Positions 5,844 to 11,476 of a stretch of 11,476 bases of DNA are shown in pieces (positions within the stretch are counted from its first letter, which is position 1; every line of letters begins with the position of its first letter). Made by a program: the position numbers and the translations under genes. The stretch comes from Bacillota bacterium (GTDB lineage: Bacteria > Bacillota > Clostridia > Lachnospirales > Lachnospiraceae), in NCBI GenBank assembly GCA_023450835.1, contig JAEXGM010000113.1:1-11476 (forward strand). Reading direction: 5' to 3'. Under the pieces are notes generated by a model. That model ran no database searches. It saw only the letters and a program-made list of their open reading frames with translations, and was not told where the DNA came from.

Positions 5844-8258
5844 TTGAAGAAGGAGAGTGGTGTCATTACAGTATTTTTAAGTGTTCTGTTGCTTGCTGTT
5901 TTGGCGCTTATACTTACTATAGTAGAGGCTGTCAGGCTCAAAGGCGGTTATGTGCAGGCTGACAGAGCATTTGATACGGCAATGGACTCGGCATTTGCAG
6001 GATACTATGCCCCGCTGTATGAGGAGTACCATATATTTGGACTGGATACCGGTTCAGGTTCCAGGGAAGCGGATTATAGTATGGTGACAGATACCATAAA
6101 GAATTATATGGAATACACCTTTTTGCCCCGTAAAGACATGGAGAAACTTCCCGTTAGCCTGCCCTCCTCCTTTGAGCCCTTCGGAATTACGATAGATAAG
6201 GTGAACATTACAAGTACAGAGACTCTGTTGGATAAGAACGGAGAGCTATTTGCCGGTCAGGCCTGTGAATATATGAAGTATAAAGTAGCAGAGGAAGGAA
6301 TTAAGAGTCTGTTAGAAAGACTTGATATTATAGACGGAACACAAAAAACCGGTGAAATCTTAGAGAAAAAGCAGGAAGCAGAAGAGTTAGCAGCAGAACT
6401 TGAAGGAAAGGTACTGTTGCTTATGGAGGCCATAGACGGCTTTGAAATGAAGAAGCATGGGGTAAAGACCGAAGGCGATAAGGCTAAAATAAAGGATAGT
6501 TTTGTTAAGAAGTTATGGACAAAAACTGTAGATAGAAACAGTCTTGGGATAGATAATGACTGGCTGTTTCAGTCGGTACAGGGCTATTATATAAATCCTC
6601 TGACTGGTATCAATGAGGCGAAAAGTCAATTGATTGATTTGGAGAATTGCAGTGTTAAGCTGGAAGAAGCGCAGAAAAACCTTCGGGAATTATCAGCAGT
6701 GGATACTTCAAAGTTTACCGGGAAGGAAAAGAAAAGCCATGCTGCCGGAATGGAAAAGGCCGGGCAGGTGGCAGAAGATTATCAGAAGGAAGAAATAGAG
6801 TTAATCGAAAGTCTGAATAAGGAAGGAGATTACCTGATAAATATTCTTAAACAAGAAAATGAGGTTATTTCAAAGGCTCTTAAAATATTGGATGAAATGC
6901 AGCCATTAGATAAAGAAGTGAAGGAAAAGGCAGAAAAGTATATCAAAGCTTTAAATCAATACAAGGATGAAACGAAGGAGGAGGAATCAGACCGTATCCC
7001 CGGAGATCTTGATATCTCAGACTTAGATAGGTCTGAGGCAATTCAGTATGATTTTGATGGAATGAAGACCTGCCTTATATCAAATAAATCTATCATAGAG
7101 AATTACTTAACAAAGAATGATTTAACAATAAACGAAGATAAAGGTTCCTGGCAGGCTTATAGCTCCAATTTAACAGTGTATGAGAATTGTGTTAGAAGTC
7201 TTGATTTTACATCGCTTAAGTTCAAATACACTGACTGCATAAAGCCAAAAGACAGCACTTCTTTCTTTGAAGGGTTAAATAAAATTCTTGGCAATGGGTT
7301 AATGGAATTGGTGATAAAGGATACGGATACAGTTTCAAATAATTTAATTGATATCACAGAGCTTCCTTCGGCTATTATGAATACAGCAGGAACAAGTGAA
7401 GAAAGTAAACCGGCAGGTGAATTTGGTCTTGATAATAAAGAAGAAGTGTATACACCGGTGTTTTCATCCTTAAAAGATGTTATGGATGTGAAAGAGGAAG
7501 GTTCGAAGCTCCTTGATAATATTTTATATTTGGAATATATAAAGGAGCATTTTGGAGATTACCTTCAGGGTCCAAAGAGTGGTAAAAAGGTGTTAAGCTA
7601 TGAAAAAGAATATATTTTGGGCGGTGAAGAAAAGGATGTTGATAACTTAAAGGAGATAGTTAATAAAATAGTTCTTTTCAGAAGTCTCACTGATACTATA
7701 ACTCTTCTTGCAGACACCAAGAGCAGGGAAAAAGCGCAGCTGATGGCAGCAGAATTTGTTGGATTCACCGGAATGCCGGCTATTATTGAAGCCGTTAAGT
7801 ATGTAATTATTGTGACCTGGGGATTTGGTGAAGCTCTTGTGGACACGGCAGCCGTTTTCTCCGGTAAAAGTGTACCAATCATCAAGAAGAAAAAAGATTT
7901 TTTACTGGACCTTACAGATATCTTTGGACTGACAAAAGAAAAGATTTTAGAAAGAGCAGGCGGCATGAAAGAAGATGCTGGCGGGCTTGGCTATAGCAGC
8001 TATGAAACCTATCTTGATGTTTTTTTATTTCTAGAGAACAAGGAAGATAAGCTTTATCACTCCATGGATGTTATACAGGAAAATCTAAGAGCCGGATATG
8101 AAGAAGGATTTTCCATAAAAAACTGCCTGGCAGGCTTTGCGGCAGAAGGGGACTTTAAAATGGAGAGCAGGTTTATTGACTTTCCTTTTATCACAAAAGA
8201 TAAAGAGCTGACAGACGGGGCTTACAGCTATCATATAAGAAAAGAATATGTATATTGA
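5844..8258 (+). CDS. DUF5702-type pilus-associated membrane-anchored protein
   Basis: This is a large protein of unknown biochemical role that is typical of Clostridia Tad loci. From TTG 5844 (804 residues) it starts MKKESGVITVFLSVLLL. A short basic N-terminus is followed by one membrane helix (about 6-30), so most of the chain should lie outside the membrane. The opening resembles TadE/TadG-like proteins, but the usual Glu after TV is Phe, so peptidase cleavage is uncertain. The middle (about 140-390) is Glu/Lys-rich and heptad-like, probably coiled coil. The C-terminal third carries the DUF5702 signature, including YEKEYILGG (586-594), EEKDVDNLKEIVNKIVLFR, and YVIIVTWGFGEALVDTAAV (653-671). 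The family name is from memory of these motifs. Its place after the pilin gene suggests a surface or pilus-base component, perhaps a functional substitute for TadG. No stop or frameshift is seen. Confidence 0.82.
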   Translation: MKKESGVITVFLSVLLLAVLALILTIVEAVRLKGGYVQADRAFDTAMDSAFAGYYAPLYEEYHIFGLDTGSGSREADYSMVTDTIKNYMEYTFLPRKDMEKLPVSLPSSFEPFGITIDKVNITSTETLLDKNGELFAGQACEYMKYKVAEEGIKSLLERLDIIDGTQKTGEILEKKQEAEELAAELEGKVLLLMEAIDGFEMKKHGVKTEGDKAKIKDSFVKKLWTKTVDRNSLGIDNDWLFQSVQGYYINPLTGINEAKSQLIDLENCSVKLEEAQKNLRELSAVDTSKFTGKEKKSHAAGMEKAGQVAEDYQKEEIELIESLNKEGDYLINILKQENEVISKALKILDEMQPLDKEVKEKAEKYIKALNQYKDETKEEESDRIPGDLDISDLDRSEAIQYDFDGMKTCLISNKSIIENYLTKNDLTINEDKGSWQAYSSNLTVYENCVRSLDFTSLKFKYTDCIKPKDSTSFFEGLNKILGNGLMELVIKDTDTVSNNLIDITELPSAIMNTAGTSEESKPAGEFGLDNKEEVYTPVFSSLKDVMDVKEEGSKLLDNILYLEYIKEHFGDYLQGPKSGKKVLSYEKEYILGGEEKDVDNLKEIVNKIVLFRSLTDTITLLADTKSREKAQLMAAEFVGFTGMPAIIEAVKYVIIVTWGFGEALVDTAAVFSGKSVPIIKKKKDFLLDLTDIFGLTKEKILERAGGMKEDAGGLGYSSYETYLDVFLFLENKEDKLYHSMDVIQENLRAGYEEGFSIKNCLAGFAAEGDFKMESRFIDFPFITKDKELTDGAYSYHIRKEYVY

Positions 8259-8333
8259 CTGTTTTAAATTCACCCATCCCATCGGCAGACAGGTTAATTC
8301 CTGTGAGCGTCTCTTGTTATAAACAGCAATTAC

Positions 8334-8494
8334 ATAAAGTGGACAAGGATATCCGTCAAAAATAAAAGCAATCTCTCTCCGGGAAGCATCATCCATTATG
8401 AAGTACAACGTAAAAAGGCATCTGAAAATTTAAGGGGTTTTATAGACAATTACCTAATTTGTTGTACAAGGGCGGATATCCCTGTCCACTTTAT
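8334..8494. repeat. Interrupted 24-bp inverted repeat in the 8259-8513 gap (possible MITE)
   Basis: The left arm (8334-8357) and right arm (8471-8494) are inverted copies matching at 22 of 24 positions. As RNA, one difference is a G-U pair and the other an A-C mismatch. Both contain the palindrome GGATATCC. A second inverted pair, GTACAAC (8403-8409) and GTTGTAC (8461-8467), is nested inside. Both arms can be bounded by TA (8335-8336 and 8492-8493), which would fit a 155-bp mariner/IS630-type miniature element, but TA is common. The right arm ends just before the ribosome binding site of the next gene. The rest of the 255-nt gap holds only a 5-bp hairpin (8289-8304) and no convincing promoter. 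Confidence 0.55.
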
Positions 8495-8513
8495 AAAGAA
8501 AGGAAGACATCCA

Positions 8514-9476
8514 ATGAAAGAAGAAAGGAAAAAGCGTGGCTGCAAAGGGTCCTTAACAGTAGAGTGTGCTTTAATATTTCCTTTGTTTCTGTATGCCATG
8601 TTAGCGGTGATGTATTTCTTTCAGATATACCATTTAGAGGATATGCTGCAGCAGGCCATTACGAAGGAAGGCCTTATGATTGCGAAATATGGGTATGTTT
8701 ATCAGTATATTACAGATTATGATAGTGAAAAGACCGGAGACGAAGGGCAGAATACCGGCGGGAGCAATGAGGAGAGCAATCCTAACAGGGAGAATTCTTA
8801 TAGTTCCCAGGATGAAAGTAAGGCAGGAGAGGTCCAGAACAGTACATATAATACAGTTAAGAATATACTTATTACAAAGAACATAAATGCGGCGTTCTTC
8901 CATCTTAAGCTCTATGATTATGTCGATGAGGGCTATATCAATAGCTCTATCATAGAAGGAGGAATGGAGGGAATATCCACTTATTTTTCTGACTTTATGG
9001 GCGAGGATAATCATGTTGATATTATAATATCCTATTATGCCAAACCACCTATTAAGCTGCCTGGTACAGGTAACTTTTTTATATTACAGCGAGTCACTCT
9101 CAGAGGCTGGAGCGGATACCATCCCGATACCAAGGAAGAGGAGCCGGCAGATGCAGATACGGAGTATGTGTATATTACGGAAACCGGAAGTGTATACCAC
9201 TTGTGGGAAGACTGTACCTATCTAAAGCTATCCATAAAGGAAGCTTCCCTGGAGAATATTAAGAACCTTTCCAATATCTCAGGGGGAAAGTATACTCCCT
9301 GCGAGCTGTGCGGGAAAAAACAGACCTCAGGACCTATTTATATTACCGATACCGGTGACAGGTACCATACGGATATTAACTGCAGCGGCTTAAAGAGAAC
9401 GGTGCTTAAAGTTCCGCTTTCGGAGGCAGAGGGAAGAAGCCTGTGCCAACGATGCCGGAAGAGGCAGGGACGTTAG
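8514..9476 (+). CDS. TadE-like pseudopilin with two tandem Cys/His (zinc-ribbon-like) motifs
   Basis: This is a minor pilin-like protein, anchored in the membrane and exposed outside. The N-terminus has a class III-type signal: basic residues, then KG|SLTVECALIFPLFL, with cleavage expected after Gly12 and Glu17 at +5. The hydrophobic helix spans about 14-37. Residues 68-110 are a Ser/Asn/Glu-rich, probably disordered linker. The C-terminus holds two related copies of one motif. Copy 1 is EYVYITETGSVYHLWEDC (217-234) plus CELC (263-266); copy 2 is IYITDTGDRYHTDINC (275-290) plus CQRC (311-314). Each has the layout YH-x4-C...C-x2-C, a possible metal site (His229/Cys234/Cys263/Cys266; His285/Cys290/Cys311/Cys314). 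The same short motif occurs at the ends of some secreted Firmicutes proteins. ATG 8514 has the ribosome binding site AAAGGAAG (8499-8506). Metal binding is inferred. Confidence 0.85.
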   Translation: MKEERKKRGCKGSLTVECALIFPLFLYAMLAVMYFFQIYHLEDMLQQAITKEGLMIAKYGYVYQYITDYDSEKTGDEGQNTGGSNEESNPNRENSYSSQDESKAGEVQNSTYNTVKNILITKNINAAFFHLKLYDYVDEGYINSSIIEGGMEGISTYFSDFMGEDNHVDIIISYYAKPPIKLPGTGNFFILQRVTLRGWSGYHPDTKEEEPADADTEYVYITETGSVYHLWEDCTYLKLSIKEASLENIKNLSNISGGKYTPCELCGKKQTSGPIYITDTGDRYHTDINCSGLKRTVLKVPLSEAEGRSLCQRCRKRQGR

Positions 9477-9526
9477 AGGGATAAAGACTGAAGTTACAGG
9501 CAAAAGCAGCGGAAAGGAAGCTAGGA

Positions 9527-9949
9527 ATGAAAATACTATCGGAGCTGTTAATGAGTTTATGGCTTTTGGTATGCGGGTGGCAGGACTTTAAAGAGAAAAA
9601 AATATCTGTCACCATATTGGCGGCAGGCAGTGTATTATTGATAAGTTTTCTGATAACAGGAGGGTTACCGGTAATGAGCCGCCTGCTTGGATTGGCAACA
9701 GGGCTGGTGTTATTGCTATTAGGCAAACTGCTAAAAGGACAGATAGGAGCCGGAGATGGAATTATTTTGTGTATTACAGGCTTCTGTCTTGGATTTCACG
9801 ACAATTTGAATCTTCTTTTTTATGGGCTTACCATCTCGGCATTTGTTTCTCTGGCTCTTTTACTTTTAAAAAGAGCCGGCAGAAAAGATACAATACCTTT
9901 TATCCCTTTTCTATTTTTATCGTATCTTGGAGGAATATTTCTGTTATGA
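9527..9949 (+). CDS. Second prepilin peptidase, short A24 family (TadV/CpaA-like)
   Basis: This is a compact 140-residue membrane aspartyl protease. The first catalytic Asp is Asp20 in WQDFKEKKIS (18-27), and the second is Asp77 in GQIGAGDGIIL (71-81). The usual xxGD-x-KL form is changed: Gly-Ile-Ile follows the Asp instead of Ile-Lys-Leu, although both Asp residues are kept. Hydrophobic segments lie at about 3-17, 28-44, 48-69, 79-93, 96-115 and 123-140. The ending DTIPFIPFLFLSYLGG resembles the last helix of type IV prepilin peptidases. The ribosome binding site GGAAAGGAAG (9511-9520) is 6 nt from ATG 9527. The gene lies between the two TadE-like genes and overlaps the second one by 4 nt (ATGA). 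This suggests it may be dedicated to pseudopilin maturation, with the first peptidase handling Flp; that split is a guess. Confidence 0.86.
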   Translation: MKILSELLMSLWLLVCGWQDFKEKKISVTILAAGSVLLISFLITGGLPVMSRLLGLATGLVLLLLGKLLKGQIGAGDGIILCITGFCLGFHDNLNLLFYGLTISAFVSLALLLLKRAGRKDTIPFIPFLFLSYLGGIFLL

Positions 9950-10521
9950 GAAAGAAGCTCAAGGGCAGCTATACGCTGGAAGCCGCCATCCTTATTCCAT
10001 TGATTTTATATCTAATAACAGCCCTTCTTTATACCTGCTTTCTGCTTCATGATAAGGGAGTAATTGAGGGAATAGTTCATATTACGGTTCTTAACGGAGA
10101 AAAGACTTCCTTCAAAAATGTGGATTCGGTCACGGGAAAAATAGACTATGACCGTTACATAGAAGAAGGGATTTTTCATCTGCTGTATGACCGCACGGAA
10201 GAAACTGCTTCTATGAAGAAATTACTTGAAAACGATTTGACAGAAGGCGTTATATTTGCTGACATTTCCGGAGTTACGGTGGAGATAGGAAAGAAAGATA
10301 TTGCTGTGAACGTAAGTTATGAGTTTTCAATGCCAATAAAAGGAGTATGGGAATTCTTTCAAAGGGGAGGAACGCAATTTACTTATACAGAAAAAAAGGA
10401 CTTTGACAGTAATGAGGAGTTCATTCGTTTATTTCAAATAGGAATGGACACAGGGAAGGAGCTGCCCGGTGCAGACAGTATCTTAAAAATACTTCAAAGC
10501 TCTATCGGTTGGCTGCAATAG
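9946..10521 (+). CDS. Second TadE-like pseudopilin
   Basis: This is a 191-residue minor pilin-like protein. The N-terminus MRKKLKG|SYTLEAAILIPLIL has a short basic leader, expected cleavage after Gly7, Glu12 at +5 of the mature form, and a hydrophobic helix (about 9-34), which is the TadE pattern. The rest is a soluble extracytoplasmic domain with no cysteines and no motif I recognise; it includes GVTVEIGKKDIAVNVSYEFS (about 111-130). I chose ATG 9946 over an in-frame start 59 codons upstream: that longer reading would run inside the peptidase gene and bury the signal. ATG 9946 overlaps the peptidase stop (ATGA), with GGAGGA at 9929-9934, a rather long 11-nt spacing compensated by coupling. 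It probably acts with the pseudopilin at 8514 in pilus initiation. Confidence 0.86.
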   Translation: MRKKLKGSYTLEAAILIPLILYLITALLYTCFLLHDKGVIEGIVHITVLNGEKTSFKNVDSVTGKIDYDRYIEEGIFHLLYDRTEETASMKKLLENDLTEGVIFADISGVTVEIGKKDIAVNVSYEFSMPIKGVWEFFQRGGTQFTYTEKKDFDSNEEFIRLFQIGMDTGKELPGADSILKILQSSIGWLQ

Positions 10522-10541
10522 GAAAATACGAGGTGAAACCA

Positions 10542-11476
10542 ATGGAAAAGGAATATATAAAAGACCTGAAATTCAACTATCTGGTACTAAAGGGAAAAAG
10601 CAGTGAAAAAAGTTATACGAACAAAATGCTGGAGCAGTACACTATTCCGGGATTATTAAGAACAGAAATCAGAAGTATCGATAATCTGGAACTTTTCTAT
10701 TATAATATTACAGATTTAAAGACCGTTCATAGCCTCTGGCAGGATAATACTTTTCATTTCGGCGAGGTTAAGGCTCTTTTGGAGAAGCTGTTCGAAATTG
10801 TTGACAATAGTATGGAATACTTTTTAGAGCAGGATGATTTTATACTAAATGCGGAATATCTGTTTATAAAAGGTAAGCTAGAAAGTCTCCAGTTATGTTA
10901 TTTTCCGGGTTACGGTGAGAATATTGTAAATCAACTGGCAGCTTTCTTTGAATACATAATGAATAAAGCCGATTACAAAGAAGAACCTTTGGTGCTTTTA
11001 ATATATGCCCTTTATAAAGAGAGCAGAGAGAAAAATACTACCCTCTATAAGCTGAAAGATATCTTAAAAACCCATGATAATCAGCAAATAAAAATAAAGA
11101 AGATTGTTCCGCCTCAGGAGATAAGAACCACAGAAAATGAAATCCCAATCTCCAAAAAAGAAATACCCCTTAAGCAGGATACTGCTGCAAGAAAAGAAGA
11201 GGATAGGTCCGGAGAATATGAAAAACAGGAAGAAATAAGCTTCTATGAGCTTCAGACTTATATTTTAGGAGGGGCAGCTGTTGCTGTTGGTATAGGAGCC
11301 CTGCTGATACTTTATAAGAGCGGCATATTATCAAATGAGATGGGAGAGCCGGACTTTATAAAACTGCTGGGCGGAGCTGCTGTGATAGTGTGCCTTACAG
11401 GATATGTAATTATAAAGTTATTTGACCCGAAGATGAAAAGTACCAGAATGGTTACAAAAGTAATGTATGAAGATAA
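10542..11476 (+). CDS. DUF6382-type membrane protein, 3' truncated (FHA domain probably beyond edge)
   Basis: The first 311 codons are present, with no stop before the window edge. Residues about 5-180 form a soluble domain with LFYYNITDLKTVHSLW (51-66), LLEKLFEIVDNSMEYFLEQD (79-98) and AEYLFIK (104-110). This pattern resembles the DUF6382 domain found in Clostridia Tad loci and is loosely reminiscent of the pseudokinase-like part of EssB/YukC. A charged linker (about 185-235) follows, then two membrane helices (about 240-257 and 273-293) and the start of a basic cytoplasmic segment. Family members I remember end in an FHA phosphothreonine-binding domain, which would lie past 11476; this cannot be seen. 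ATG 10542 follows GAGGTGA (10530-10536) and is 20 nt after the TadE-like stop, so it is in the same operon. A regulatory or scaffold role is inferred. Confidence 0.75.
   Translation, partial: MEKEYIKDLKFNYLVLKGKSSEKSYTNKMLEQYTIPGLLRTEIRSIDNLELFYYNITDLKTVHSLWQDNTFHFGEVKALLEKLFEIVDNSMEYFLEQDDFILNAEYLFIKGKLESLQLCYFPGYGENIVNQLAAFFEYIMNKADYKEEPLVLLIYALYKESREKNTTLYKLKDILKTHDNQQIKIKKIVPPQEIRTTENEIPISKKEIPLKQDTAARKEEDRSGEYEKQEEISFYELQTYILGGAAVAVGIGALLILYKSGILSNEMGEPDFIKLLGGAAVIVCLTGYVIIKLFDPKMKSTRMVTKVMYED

Noticed and set aside
8085..8408. Minus-strand open frame of 107 codons from the gap into the DUF5702 gene.
   Set aside because: About half is antisense to a clear coding region and no ribosome binding site is evident; only its repeat-arm part is discussed as a finding.
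9769..9945. 59-codon upstream extension of the second TadE-like gene.
   Set aside because: It runs out of frame inside the peptidase gene and would bury the pilin-type signal; ATG 9946 overlaps the peptidase stop.

Overview
The window carries most of a Tad/Flp-type pilus (type IVc, type II secretion-like) gene cluster, entirely on the + strand. The AT-rich sequence, strong AGGAGG-like ribosome binding sites, frequent TTG starts, DUF5702- and DUF6382-type proteins, and the absence of a secretin, pilotin or TadD-like gene all suggest a monoderm Clostridia bacterium, most likely Lachnospiraceae. The assignment is by family resemblance only.

Layout: 1-165 is a leader with a candidate sigma-A promoter and perhaps the tail of an upstream gene. 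166-747 is prepilin peptidase 1 (TadV/CpaA-like). 879-1844 is a TadZ/CpaE-like protein whose ATP-binding loop is lost. 1841-3046 is the CpaF/TadA motor ATPase, which overlaps the TadZ-like gene by 4 nt. A second candidate promoter lies at 3078-3106. 3170-3913 is TadB-like and 3935-5440 is TadC-like; the latter has an unusual ~200-residue extracytoplasmic insert. 5486-5582 is a two-hairpin leader before the tiny Flp pilin gene (5583-5762). 5844-8258 is a large DUF5702 protein. 8259-8513 is intergenic and holds a near-perfect 24-bp inverted repeat. 8514-9476 is a TadE-like pseudopilin with two tandem Cys/His motifs. 9527-9949 is prepilin peptidase 2. 9946-10521 is a second TadE-like pseudopilin. 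10542 to the window end is a DUF6382-type membrane protein cut by the window edge, probably followed by an FHA domain.

How the parts probably work together: CpaF/TadA hydrolyses ATP on the TadB/TadC membrane platform to assemble Flp pilin. The TadZ-like protein probably positions the machine. The peptidases mature Flp and the two TadE-like pseudopilins. DUF5702 and the Cys/His pseudopilin are exported or surface-exposed parts that probably replace the TadF/TadG components of classical systems. The DUF6382 protein is a candidate regulator or scaffold.

Three start corrections are proposed: TTG 3170 for tadB, TTG 5844 for the DUF5702 gene, and ATG 9946 for the second TadE-like gene. The Flp pilin gene is only 59 codons and easily missed.
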